37,010 bases of DNA from Ruminococcus sp. UBA4240 (GTDB lineage Bacteria; Bacillota; Clostridia; Oscillospirales; Ruminococcaceae). The notes beneath the pieces were generated by a model. That model did not search any database. It worked only from the letters and a program-made list of their open reading frames with translations, and had not been told where the DNA came from. The DNA lies in contig DGXE01000014.1 of NCBI GenBank assembly GCA_002395525.1, forward strand, positions 1-37,010, written 5' to 3'. Below are positions 1 through 7,147 of this stretch, in pieces (within the stretch, counting starts at the first letter, position 1; every line of letters starts with the position of its first letter). Position numbers and translations under genes: made by a program.

Positions 1-122
1 TCAAAAAAATCTGCATAAACTTTTTATCACAAAATCGGAGCAATACCAAGCACAATACTAACAATTTCATTTTTATTCGTGCTTTCATCGGATTTTAGGG
101 CATTTGGAGAACTTTCTGCTAA

Positions 123-682
123 GTCATAACTCTCATCTGGTACGGCAAGAAGGATATTGACCTCTCCGTTCGCCAGGAGGAATTGTGGCACGGCGGACAG
201 AATACCGGTGTATTTGAAGGACATACCCGCAACGTTATAGATGATGCGAAGAACAATGTACTCACATTTGACGAAGTAAAAGAGCTTGCAAACTATGTTA
301 TCACCAATTATCCCGGCAGATCCCTGAAGGATTTCTTCGAGATGTACGGCGTATCAATGACCAACTACGTTGACAACAACGGACAGACCTATACCTTCGC
401 CAATACAAACGGCACATATCGTAGTAGGCGGAACAACTGACAGCTGCACAAAGGGCAACGGCAAATCCTGGGGCACCAAGTTCTGCGGCGAAGACTTCTG
501 GGATCACAAGGTAACCTGCAAGGCTATTCAACATAACAGACCCCAACTGCGCAGTACAGGATCTCCTGATAGAGACCTACCGTGAGCGTGCCGGGTACGA
601 CTGGGGAATAACAGTTACTTCCGACAGCCACTACAATTCATCCTATATGTGGCACCTCTACGCTCACCTTGAGCAGCAGTGA
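123..682 (+). pseudogene. Decayed secreted/hypothetical protein remnant with two frameshifts
   Basis: Three forward-strand segments in different frames read as one plausible protein. The first (about 123-415) contains WYGKKDIDLSVRQEELW and later FFEMYGVSMTNYV. The second (about 412-515) contains VVGGTTDSCTKGNGKSWG and FCGEDFWDHKVTC. The third (about 512-682) contains ITDPNCAVQDLLIETYRERA and ends SSYMWHLYAHLEQQ-stop. Single-base shifts near 410-420 and near 512 would join them. The 5' end is blocked by a stop at 120-122, so no intact start is seen. The product is not recognised. The aromatic-rich, Cys-containing composition would fit an extracellular protein, but that is inference. It could also be an assembly error close to the window edge. 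Confidence 0.5.
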
Positions 683-737
683 AACACATCATACAATGAA
701 ACACCCTGCATAAACGTATCCCCCCATTAACAAACAC

Positions 738-767
738 AGCCCCCGCAGAAGCATATCTGCGGGGGCT
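738..767. terminator. Perfect 12-bp GC-rich hairpin
   Basis: AGCCCCCGCAGA (738-749) pairs perfectly with TCTGCGGGGGCT (756-767) around a 6-nt loop. It lies between the convergent pseudogene and rsmE. Neither side has a strong T tract (GTGTTTGTT on the minus side), so it may end transcription in either direction or act as an RNA 3' end stabiliser. Confidence 0.6.
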
Positions 768-780
768 TGCTATTCGTACA

Positions 781-834
781 AGTGATAAGTAATAAGTAAG
801 GTAATAAGTAATAGGTAAAGTAAAAAGTTAAACG
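781..834. repeat. 7-bp tandem repeats, GTAATAA family
   Basis: Degenerate tandem copies of GTAATAA/GTAATAG in a 54-bp stretch. The reverse complement, TTATTAC, is tandemly repeated at 33239-33269. It lies in the 266-bp gap between the pseudogene and rsmE, which also holds repeats at 881-907 and 939-952. Confidence 0.65.
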
Positions 835-880
835 GTAGGCGGGCAAAGGGGACAACAAGCCATCAACTCCACGTCACTTC

Positions 881-907
881 CAGCTATTCACTATTCCCTA
901 TTAGCTG
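881..907. repeat. 7-bp tandem repeats, ATTAGCT/ATTCACT family
   Basis: Units read CAGCT-ATTCACT-ATTCCCT-ATTAGCT-G. The same family recurs at 13815-13841, 33102-33138 (inverted) and 36791-36827. Confidence 0.65.
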
Positions 908-938
908 ATCAAGCCGCCCAGCACCCGTCAGAACGTTC

Positions 939-952
939 CATTCTTCATTCAT
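939..952. repeat. Short CATTCTT/CATTCAT heptamer pair
   Basis: CATTCTT-CATTCAT abuts the rsmE stop codon. It is the reverse complement of the GAAGAAT/GAATAAT units at the 3' end of fabH (13745-13771). Confidence 0.45.
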
Positions 953-1659
953 ATGTCTCCGAAAATGTGCATGAGTATGGCAGTGACCGCCACAGGCGCT
1001 GTCTCACAGCGGAGGATGCGGTTCCCAAGCCATATGGGCTTGGCCCCCATCTGTGCCGCAAGGTCAGCCTCCTCAGGGTCAAAGCCCCCCTCCGAGCCTA
1101 TCATCACTGCCGTGTCGGAGGTGACGGCAACGTCCGAAAGGCGGGCGCCGTCTTTCTCATAGCACAGCAGAGGTGTCTCATGGGTCACAAGCTCCCTCAC
1201 CGCACCCGCCATATCAGGGATGTACCGCACTTGGGGCACCAGCCCCCTGCCGGACTGCTTGGCGGCTTCAAGGGCGATGCGCTCATAGCGGATGAGCTTT
1301 TTGTCCGGGTCGGTCAGGTGAGCCACACACCGCTTTGATTCAAAGAATACAAGCTCCGATGCCCCCAGCTCAGTGCATTTCTGTATGATAAATTCTGCCT
1401 TGTCGGACTTGGGGAGCGCCTGATATACCGTCAGCCCCAGTGACGGCTCATTTGCGGAGGGCTGTGCGGACATTATCTCCACCGTTACGGTGTCCGTCGT
1501 AAAGCCCTCTATTCTGCACAGGTATTCCGTCCCCCTGCGGCACAGGGTCAGCTCATCGCCGATGCGCATACGCAGGGAGCGGCCAATGTGTACCGCATCT
1601 GCCCCGGTGATGGTATAGGTATCCCCGAGCGGCTCTGTATCTATAAAAAATCTTGGCAT
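949..1659 (-). CDS. rsmE: 16S rRNA (uracil1498-N3)-methyltransferase RsmE
   Basis: 236 residues, the usual RsmE length. The enzyme transfers a methyl group from S-adenosylmethionine to N3 of U1498 in the 30S decoding region. The N-terminal PUA-like part has HIGRSLRMRIGDE. The C-terminal SPOUT methyltransferase part has KSDKAEFIIQKCTELGA, the AAKQSGRG motif, IGSEGGFDPEE and the knot-forming LGNRILRCETAPVA. The start ATG is preceded by AAGGTGG with 3 bases between. It lies 63 bp downstream of the antitoxin-like gene on the same strand, so it may be read from that gene's promoter. The usual partner prmA is not adjacent here. Confidence 0.96.
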   Translation of the reverse strand: MPRFFIDTEPLGDTYTITGADAVHIGRSLRMRIGDELTLCRRGTEYLCRIEGFTTDTVTVEIMSAQPSANEPSLGLTVYQALPKSDKAEFIIQKCTELGASELVFFESKRCVAHLTDPDKKLIRYERIALEAAKQSGRGLVPQVRYIPDMAGAVRELVTHETPLLCYEKDGARLSDVAVTSDTAVMIGSEGGFDPEEADLAAQMGAKPIWLGNRILRCETAPVAVTAILMHIFGDI

Positions 1660-1722
1660 GGTCCACCTTATTTCATGAGTAAAAACTGATAGCCGTTTTA
1701 AAACAGTATAACACAGTTTTCA

Positions 1723-2022
1723 TTATACAAGCTCATTACAAAACTGATTTCCTTCCATCATCATTTTGACCAGTTCCTCATCCGTATCGTCAAAGTTATC
1801 TGGAATGGTTAGTCTGCCCTTTGCAATACCAAGTCTGCGGGGCGATTCTGTGTTATCTGTGCGGAGAGTATCGGGTCTGTATGCACGGGCAAGTTCCTCC
1901 TCCGTAAGCTCCGGAGAGTCTTCATCAAAAGTTATCTCACGGTCATCAAGTGCTTTCAGCATTTCAAGCTTCTCTTCGGTCAGAGGCTTTTTCATGAAGT
2001 CAAGAGTTTTTGTTACAGTCAT
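1723..2022 (-). CDS. Orphan type II antitoxin-like protein
   Basis: 99 residues from the ATG at 2022 (MTVTKTLDFMKKPLTEEKLE). An upstream in-frame TTG at 2106 lies inside the -35 box and is rejected. AGCAGGA lies a few bases before the ATG. The N-terminal half has KPLTEEKLEMLKALDDREI then FDEDSPELTEEELARAYRPD. The C-terminal part has RLGIAKGRLTIPDNFDDTDE, which resembles the toxin-binding tail (GIAKGKF-IPDDFD) of several Phd/VapB-like antitoxins. No toxin gene is next to it: the neighbours are rsmE downstream and the broken Rpn gene upstream. The role, neutralising a toxin encoded elsewhere or one now lost, is inference. It has its own consensus promoter. Confidence 0.65.
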   Translation of the reverse strand: MTVTKTLDFMKKPLTEEKLEMLKALDDREITFDEDSPELTEEELARAYRPDTLRTDNTESPRRLGIAKGRLTIPDNFDDTDEELVKMMMEGNQFCNELV

Positions 2023-2076
2023 TACATCCTGCTTTCTTAATATGCTGTGTTGCAATGCATATTTTGCTGTTGTACT

Positions 2077-2106
2077 ATTATACCACCCCCGCACGCAGTT
2101 TGTCAA
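2077..2106 (-). promoter_or_regulatory. Sigma-A promoter of the antitoxin-like gene
   Basis: On the minus strand TTGACA (2101-2106), an 18-bp spacer with a run of G, then TATAAT (2077-2082). Both boxes are perfect consensus. The first good start codon is 55 bases past the -10. Confidence 0.85.
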
Positions 2107-2107
2107 G

Positions 2108-2139
2108 GCAAAAAGAACCCCGCACCTTGCGATGCGGGG
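2108..2139 (-). terminator. Rho-independent terminator after the Rpn gene
   Basis: On the minus strand CCCCGCA (2139-2133), 8-nt loop, TGCGGGG (2124-2118), then TTCTTTTT. It ends the Rpn transcript just before the next promoter begins. Confidence 0.85.
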
Positions 2140-2189
2140 ATTTCATTGATGATTATCTATAATGCAGCCGGCGGAGCATAACGATGGTA

Positions 2190-3075
2190 TCAGCCATTGT
2201 CATCATCTCCGAGCAAATCTTTGATTTGTTCCTCAGTATAGCCTTTCTGACGCATTCTCATTGTGAGAGAATTGCGCTCTTCCATCTTGCCTTCAGCTAT
2301 TCCCATGATTTTGCCCTTAGCTATGCCCTTAGCCATGCCTTTAGCTTCGCCCTTAGCTTCGCCCTCACGCCTTGCGCTGCCAAGTGCCGTAGCTTCATCA
2401 TGCAGGCGCTTCTCACGGTAATGGGCTTCCATACGCACCTGTTCATCAGCGCTTAGCTTGCGGAGCATAACGATGGTATCTTTTACCTCCGGGATCTGCG
2501 TTGTCTGCTGAATTGCCATAAGATCGCCCTCCGTTTCTGCATTGATAAGGTTCAGCCAATCTTCCATCCGTCTGTTCTTCTTGAATTTGTTAAGTTTTTT
2601 AAGTTCAAAGAAGTGGATAGCGAACTTTTCTGTCAGCACCTCATGTCGTTCTGTTTCAAGCACCTTGAAGCGTGAATGATAGTCCTCACACTCAAACAGA
2701 TCGAAGTTCATGATGTTTATACAAATAGTCTGCTTCAATTCGCCATATTCATCGCCGGCTTTTAATTCCTCGCTGTATAGTTTCGACCAGTAGAAAAGCG
2801 TGCGCTCCTTAAAATCCGTTTCTCTGTTGACCTGCATCTCAATATTGACGATTCTGCCATCAACGTCAAGCCTCAGATCAAGCCTGCTGAACTTCATGTC
2901 CAGGTATTCCGGAGTAAGCTCTATAGTTGATATAGACAGCCTTTATATTATCGCGGGGAATTTCAAGCAGATCAGAGATAAATGCTGCAATAATATCCTT
3001 GTTACTTTCATTGCCAAACACACGTTTAAAAATCACATCAAGTTTCAGCATTACTATTTTTTCTTCTTTGTTCAT
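2190..3075 (-). pseudogene. Rpn family recombination-promoting nuclease/putative transposase, frameshifted
   Basis: Two minus-strand segments form one Rpn (PDDEXK_2) protein. The first runs from MNKEEKIVMLKLDVIFKRVF (ATG 3075, AGGAGG 9 bases upstream) to IPRDNIKAVYIN near 2930. The second starts TIELTPEYLDMKFSRLDL, then LDVDGRIVNIEMQV with the nuclease D...E-x-Q pattern, and ends in AKGEAKGMAKGIAKG repeats and TEEQIKDLLG. The first frame runs on as a nonsense tail to a stop at 2878-2880, so a single shift at about 2925-2940 breaks the gene ahead of the catalytic residues. The second segment also has an ATG at 2897, but it lacks the start of the nuclease core. Rpn proteins are DNA endonucleases linked to recombination and phage defence. 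Inactivation is likely; a programmed shift is possible but no classical slippery heptamer was noticed. Confidence 0.75.
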
Positions 3076-3112
3076 GTGCATCGCCCTCCTTGCAGCAGTC
3101 CCAATTTTTACC

Positions 3113-3141
3113 ATTATACCACCCCTGCCGCTTGTTGTCAA
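3113..3141 (-). promoter_or_regulatory. Sigma-A promoter of the Rpn gene
   Basis: On the minus strand TTGACA (3136-3141), 17-bp G-rich spacer, TATAAT (3113-3118). It is nearly identical to the promoter at 2077-2106, including the sequence between the hairpin and the -35 box. Confidence 0.85.
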
Positions 3142-3142
3142 G

Positions 3143-3174
3143 GCAAAAAGAACCCCGCACCTTGCGGTGCGGGG
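3143..3174 (-). terminator. Rho-independent terminator after the pilin gene
   Basis: On the minus strand CCCCGCAC (3174-3167), 6-nt loop, GTGCGGGG (3160-3153), then TTCTTTTTGCC. The T tract runs straight into the next -35 box. Confidence 0.87.
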
Positions 3175-3215
3175 AACTCTGTCAAACCAACAATCAATTA
3201 ATGTGATTCAACTAA

Positions 3216-3674
3216 TTAGGCGAGCCAAGCACTGGAAGCAGCCTTAGTATCAGATTCCTGAGGATATCTACCGATGTAGAGATCAGATGCACTCTTATGC
3301 CACTGAGCATCCTCGGGAACACCAGCTGCAGCAACCTTTACCTGAGCAAGACCACCGCTGGAAGCATTACCCATGAGGGAGCCAAGAGCCTGAGAAAGCT
3401 GCTGACCATCCTTGGAGTATGGGCCTGCAGGAGCAACCATAAGGTTAACAGCATAAGTGCCAGAAGATACGGTGTAGCCCTTAACTTCGCACTCTGTGCA
3501 GTAGGTAGCTGTGTTCTCGAAAGCGAGCTTAGCGTTGGAGTTAGCAGTAGCCAGCTTGGAAGAACCAACGTAGCCTATCATGGAAGGTACGAGGATAGCT
3601 GCCAGAACACCGATGATTGCGATTACGACGATGAGTTCGATAAGGGTAAAGCCCTTCATCTTAGAAGTTTTCAT
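3216..3674 (-). CDS. Type IV pilin (class III signal peptide prepilin)
   Basis: 152 residues. The N-terminus MKTSKMKG-FTLIELIVVIAII carries the prepilin peptidase site (cut after Gly8, Phe+1, Glu+5) followed by the hydrophobic assembly helix up to about residue 33. The head has the pair Cys-Thr-Glu-Cys near residues 59-62 and ends in IGRYPQESD and a short Ala/Ser-rich tail. The start is fixed by AAGGAGG 9 bases upstream. Strong ribosome binding, a consensus promoter upstream of the pair and a strong terminator suggest high expression, as for a major pilin. In Ruminococcus such Pil proteins have been linked to cellulose adhesion (R. albus CbpC). That role here is inference. No pilus assembly ATPase or prepilin peptidase is in the window. 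Confidence 0.92.
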   Translation of the reverse strand: MKTSKMKGFTLIELIVVIAIIGVLAAILVPSMIGYVGSSKLATANSNAKLAFENTATYCTECEVKGYTVSSGTYAVNLMVAPAGPYSKDGQQLSQALGSLMGNASSGGLAQVKVAAAGVPEDAQWHKSASDLYIGRYPQESDTKAASSAWLA

Positions 3675-3748
3675 AAGAAAATTTCCTCCTTAAAAAAATT
3701 TGTTTTATAAACCACGATGTGTCGTTTGACAGCCATCGAATTTATACA

Positions 3749-4375
3749 TTAGAAACTGCTCGGTACGGGTATGGGGTACTGACCCGTATATGCTCTTGAA
3801 TCGTGATATGTTGCTGAGTATTCCTGAGAGGTGATGCCGTCGAAAACATCTGTAAACGGTCCTGCCGCCGAACCCCAGCCGGCTGTATCCTTGCACGCCT
3901 GCATGGGATCATCATTATACTTGCCCTCGTTATAGAACACTGCACCTACCGTGAATGTCTTAGGGTACACATATACTATCCAACAGCCTATATCCACAGC
4001 ACCTGTGCCGTTCTGATATCTGCTGAGGATGCCTGAGCGTGCATTCTCATGTTTCAGTGCCTGATCAGGGGTAAGGCTTGTGCTTTCAAAGCTTGTCCCA
4101 TTCACCACAAGCATCCTGTAGCCGCCGTGGCTTGAACTGTCAAAGTAGTCATTCAGCTCTGCTGACGAAACACCCTTTCTCTGCAGGCTTATAAGGTAAT
4201 CCTGTGCTGCCATATACAGAGACTGTGCCTGGTCATTTGCAGCCTGGATCCTTGAGGTCCTGAGCCGTGTTAGCAGACTAGGAACCGCGATCGCTGTAAG
4301 CACTGTGATTATGGCAACTACCACAATCAGCTCCAGCAGGGTGAATGCCTTGAACTTTCTTCTGATCCTGCCCAT
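3749..4375 (-). CDS. Type IV pilin-like protein (minor pilin/pseudopilin)
   Basis: 208 residues from the ATG at 4375 (MGRIRRKFKA-FTLLELIVVV), chosen because GGAGGG lies 9 bases upstream. An earlier in-frame ATG at 4420 overlaps the -10 region and cannot be in the transcript. The hydrophobic helix FTLLELIVVVAIITVLTAIA is typical, with Glu+5. The residue before the cut is Ala rather than the usual Gly, which prepilin peptidases tolerate less well. The head is unlike that of the neighbouring pilin: longer, with two Cys (CWIVYVYP and QACKDTAG). It is the first gene of a two-gene pilin unit; the second pilin starts 74 bp downstream and no terminator is seen between them. Likely a minor pilin or initiator. 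Confidence 0.85.
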   Translation of the reverse strand: MGRIRRKFKAFTLLELIVVVAIITVLTAIAVPSLLTRLRTSRIQAANDQAQSLYMAAQDYLISLQRKGVSSAELNDYFDSSSHGGYRMLVVNGTSFESTSLTPDQALKHENARSGILSRYQNGTGAVDIGCWIVYVYPKTFTVGAVFYNEGKYNDDPMQACKDTAGWGSAAGPFTDVFDGITSQEYSATYHDSRAYTGQYPIPVPSSF

Positions 4376-4410
4376 CGGCCTCAACCCTCCGTTCCCTTGA
4401 CTGTGATTAG

Positions 4411-4439
4411 AGTATATCATACTTTCTCCCCCTTGTCAA
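4411..4439 (-). promoter_or_regulatory. Promoter of the pilin pair
   Basis: On the minus strand TTGACA (4434-4439), 17-bp spacer starting AGGGGGAG, TATACT (4411-4416). It lies 35 bases upstream of the chosen pilin start. Confidence 0.82.
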
Positions 4440-4608
4440 TAGTTTTTGGATATTTTTTTCTCTGATTTTGTGAATTTGTTGTTTTTTTTTATTTTATTGC
4501 AAAAATCAGTGATTTGGTGATATTGTTACACAAATCGAAAACGTTTTCATGTACAAAAATGTAATTATGTGAATATGTGAGCTTTTTATATCTGATTATG
4601 TGATGTTT
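4440..4608. other. AT-rich intergenic region with repeated TGTGA words
   Basis: 169 bp without a gene, rich in T runs. The plus strand carries TTTTGTGAATT, TTATGTGAATATGTGAGC and GATTATGTGATG, plus GTGATTTGGTGATATTG. It lies between the glycosyltransferase stop and the pilin promoter. A weak GAGCT/AGCTC pairing could serve as the glycosyltransferase terminator, but no clear one is seen. Confidence 0.4.
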
Positions 4609-6459
4609 TCAGCTCACTCTGTAAACACTAACGATATAGAGCTGTGTAAACATATCGCACACGTATTCTATATGATGCACGTCTTCTCTTTGGAGCAGTT
4701 CATCGTAAATTTCTCTCAGTTTTTTTTCATTGACAGCCGTTTCGTTTACATCACGATCCATTACAATCTCTCCACCGAACATTGTAGCCTTCCCCATTTC
4801 AGCGCTGGCTTCATTCTCATCCACGTTTACGCTGACCGTAAGATCAGGGTCTGTAGTCAGTAATAAAAGGAGGAAACTACCGTCTGATGTCACAGATGTG
4901 TCGATACCGTGGTCTTTTTCATTCAAAAGGGCCTCTTCATTTATAAATCTGATCCGGTCGCAGCCCAGAACATAGGGCATATACGGCACTGTCAGCCAGT
5001 CCGATATGAGATATATCTCTGCCGTCTCTCCTCGGAACAGATCATAGGGGTCGTGATATTTATCTTCAGCTATTGCATAATTGTACAGAAAAACATTCGG
5101 GAAAATGTTTGTACTCAGTGCAAGCACAGAAGTCAGGATCAAAGACAGGGGAACAGCAACACGCTTTACTACTTTTATCTTTTTGACAACAAAATCCAAT
5201 GCCATGGCAAACAATAGGCATATAACAGGATATGCACAGAAAACATAACGTGCACCGCTGTCTCCCATCATTACCACATTCACAACTTTTGCACACACAG
5301 CAGTATATGCGAGCAAAACGACAGCGAATATCACAAAGGGGTAATCAAATACTTTCCAGATTTTTTTTTCGTGGAAGAAGTCCTGACCCCATTTTTTAAC
5401 AGCAGACGTAAACCTCCTAAACCATTCTTCATTTCTGAACAGAAAACAAAGAGGAATACACAGAGCAAGTATGCATATTAAAGCTACTGTCAAGTAAATA
5501 TGCGTATACCCCTCAAATATGCTGAATCCATAATTTACTATTGGTTCTGTCATATGAGAAAGAACAGTGAAGAACTGGGATCTGAATGGGTATGTGGCAC
5601 CGGCGGTCTGAGATGCCTCACCGGTATTAACAACATGGCTTACGCCCGCAAAGAACGTGATTGCATACAGTGCAAGTGATCCCAGCATTGCGAAGCCATA
5701 GCCGAAGCAACGCTTTATCTGCTTATGACATAAAAGCCACAGGCACACCATAAATGTGGCTATACCACCTATCACAGGAAATATACTGTGGGTCATAAAG
5801 CCCAGGTAGCAGGTGATAAAGGATCCCAATACCGGTTTCCACAGTCCCTTACCCTCATGCTTTAAAACACGCACCTGATAATATAGATTTGCAACAGTCA
5901 GCGTAGTCATCATAGCATACATACGCATGAATACGTATGTTGCTGCCGAACCACGGCAAATTGCATAAAAGATACACACAACAAATGGCATATATCTTTT
6001 GTCCTTGAAGGACACCTCCGACAGCAGAAACAGATATATCTGCGTGCCAATAAGTGCGATAATATTAAGACTGAAAGCATACCACGGAGAATACTGGTTA
6101 GGGAACAAGGAACATATGAAATGAATGAGCATATAGTAGAGAGGAGGATTAAGATCACGCTCAGCATTATGGTATGGAATACCAAAATGAAACCGCTCCT
6201 CCGGCTGAACTGTCATATAGTCACGTATGACATCCGGGGTTATCCACCTATTTATCATTTCATCCCCGTCAAAATCAAACTGCTTGCTGTCATTGGCGAT
6301 AGCATAGCTCCACACCTCATCGGAGTGCTGGCCGTGCTTTTCGTTGGCAAAGAGGTATATGGTGTAGCTGAGTTCCGCAGCGATTATCACCGCAAGGAGC
6401 ACTATGCGGAACCATTTCTTGTCAAACAGGGCATTGAGCTTGCTCATAAAACTTTTCAT
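4609..6459 (-). CDS. GT-C type (GT39-like) polytopic membrane glycosyltransferase
   Basis: 616 residues with about a dozen membrane segments. The first (residues 18-38) is followed by an outside loop with HSDEVW, the acidic pair typical of GT-C enzymes that use lipid-linked sugars. NPPLYYMLIHF follows in the same loop, as in GT39/PMT-like proteins. The C-terminal 130 residues are soluble and acidic. It probably moves a sugar from a polyprenyl-phosphate donor to an envelope or protein acceptor at the outer face of the membrane; substrate unknown. The start ATG at 6459 has AAAGGAAA upstream; a second ATG four codons on is possible. It is the last gene of the run from fabD and begins 12 bp after the antitoxin. 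GC is visibly lower than in the fab genes. Confidence 0.78.
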   Translation of the reverse strand: MKSFMSKLNALFDKKWFRIVLLAVIIAAELSYTIYLFANEKHGQHSDEVWSYAIANDSKQFDFDGDEMINRWITPDVIRDYMTVQPEERFHFGIPYHNAERDLNPPLYYMLIHFICSLFPNQYSPWYAFSLNIIALIGTQIYLFLLSEVSFKDKRYMPFVVCIFYAICRGSAATYVFMRMYAMMTTLTVANLYYQVRVLKHEGKGLWKPVLGSFITCYLGFMTHSIFPVIGGIATFMVCLWLLCHKQIKRCFGYGFAMLGSLALYAITFFAGVSHVVNTGEASQTAGATYPFRSQFFTVLSHMTEPIVNYGFSIFEGYTHIYLTVALICILALCIPLCFLFRNEEWFRRFTSAVKKWGQDFFHEKKIWKVFDYPFVIFAVVLLAYTAVCAKVVNVVMMGDSGARYVFCAYPVICLLFAMALDFVVKKIKVVKRVAVPLSLILTSVLALSTNIFPNVFLYNYAIAEDKYHDPYDLFRGETAEIYLISDWLTVPYMPYVLGCDRIRFINEEALLNEKDHGIDTSVTSDGSFLLLLLTTDPDLTVSVNVDENEASAEMGKATMFGGEIVMDRDVNETAVNEKKLREIYDELLQREDVHHIEYVCDMFTQLYIVSVYRVS

Positions 6460-6471
6460 ACAAATTTCCTT

Positions 6472-6699
6472 TTACAGCACTACAGCCTTTTTTCCTTTAA
6501 ACGGATGCTCCTTAGAGTACTCTACAGCCATCTGTGCAAATTCATCGACGGTCATCTCATCAAAAAGGTTTTCCCGCCATTTGGTATAATCCATTTTTTC
6601 ACGGTTCACGATAGAGATAAACTGTTCTGCGCCTACTTCGCCCAATTCCCTGACCAGGCATTGCATTCCCTTTGTGAGAATATCATTTGCAGTTGTCAT
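6472..6699 (-). CDS. Putative antitoxin partner of the PIN toxin
   Basis: 75 residues from the ATG at 6699 (MTTANDILTKGMQCLVRELG). It overlaps the PIN gene's stop as ATGA and has GGGAGGA just upstream; an ATG five codons earlier lies within that binding site and is rejected. The protein is helical and charged, with GAEQFISIVNREKMDYTKWR and DEMTVDEFAQMAVEYSKEH. No DNA-binding motif is recognised. Similar short proteins sit beside PIN genes in Clostridia, and the overlap implies coupled translation. Antitoxin function is inferred from context. Confidence 0.68.
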   Translation of the reverse strand: MTTANDILTKGMQCLVRELGEVGAEQFISIVNREKMDYTKWRENLFDEMTVDEFAQMAVEYSKEHPFKGKKAVVL

Positions 6700-7145
6700 T
6701 TGTCTTCCTCCCATATATCAAGAAAATCAATCGGATTCATAAGCTTTATACGTTCATCAGTATATTTTAAAAGCCGTTTATCTGTTGTAATAAAGTAATC
6801 GCACTTTGAAATTATTGCACTTGCAACATGGAATGCATCATTCTTTTTTATTCCTGTTTCAATAATCGGAGTTGCTATCCTTATTACTTCATCATTTTGT
6901 TCTTCTGACACAAAGCACGAAGTGTTATAGACCAAAAAGGAACGAATACTCAGCTTTCTGCTCTCATAGGGATTACGACTGTTTTCAAAGAGGAGAACAT
7001 AAGACGAGGCAAGTTCAACTTTTGATGATTTAATCAGGGTTTGAATAAACAATTTTGCTTGAGTTTCAAGATAGACTTTCAGTTCATCCTGTGAATCAAA
7101 CGGACGATTAAAACAGCAATTGTCAAGATATATTCGCAGCTTCAT
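6696..7145 (-). CDS. PIN domain ribonuclease toxin (VapC-like)
   Basis: 149 residues from the ATG at 7145 (MKLRIYLDNCCFNRPFD). The GAGGTG site lies 5-6 bases upstream, inside the end of the preceding small gene; a GTG two codons earlier is less likely. The acidic residues of a PIN metal site are visible: Asp8 (YLDNCC), Glu54 (LLFENSRNP), Asp103 (KKNDAFHVASA) and Asp122 (ITTDKRLL). PIN toxins cut specific RNAs, often initiator tRNA or rRNA loops. The order toxin-then-antitoxin is the reverse of classical vapBC. The module sits 2 bp after the small lipoprotein gene, in the middle of a housekeeping transcription run. Confidence 0.85.
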   Translation of the reverse strand: MKLRIYLDNCCFNRPFDSQDELKVYLETQAKLFIQTLIKSSKVELASSYVLLFENSRNPYESRKLSIRSFLVYNTSCFVSEEQNDEVIRIATPIIETGIKKNDAFHVASAIISKCDYFITTDKRLLKYTDERIKLMNPIDFLDIWEEDK

Positions 7146-7147
7146 CT

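Noticed and set aside
27..224. Minus-strand 65-residue reading frame at the window start
   Set aside because: It has no ribosome binding site and overlaps the more protein-like forward remnant.
2878..3141. TTG start at 3141 for the Rpn gene and TTG start at 2106 for the antitoxin-like gene
   Set aside because: Both lie inside -35 boxes, so they cannot be in the transcripts; better starts with binding sites exist downstream.
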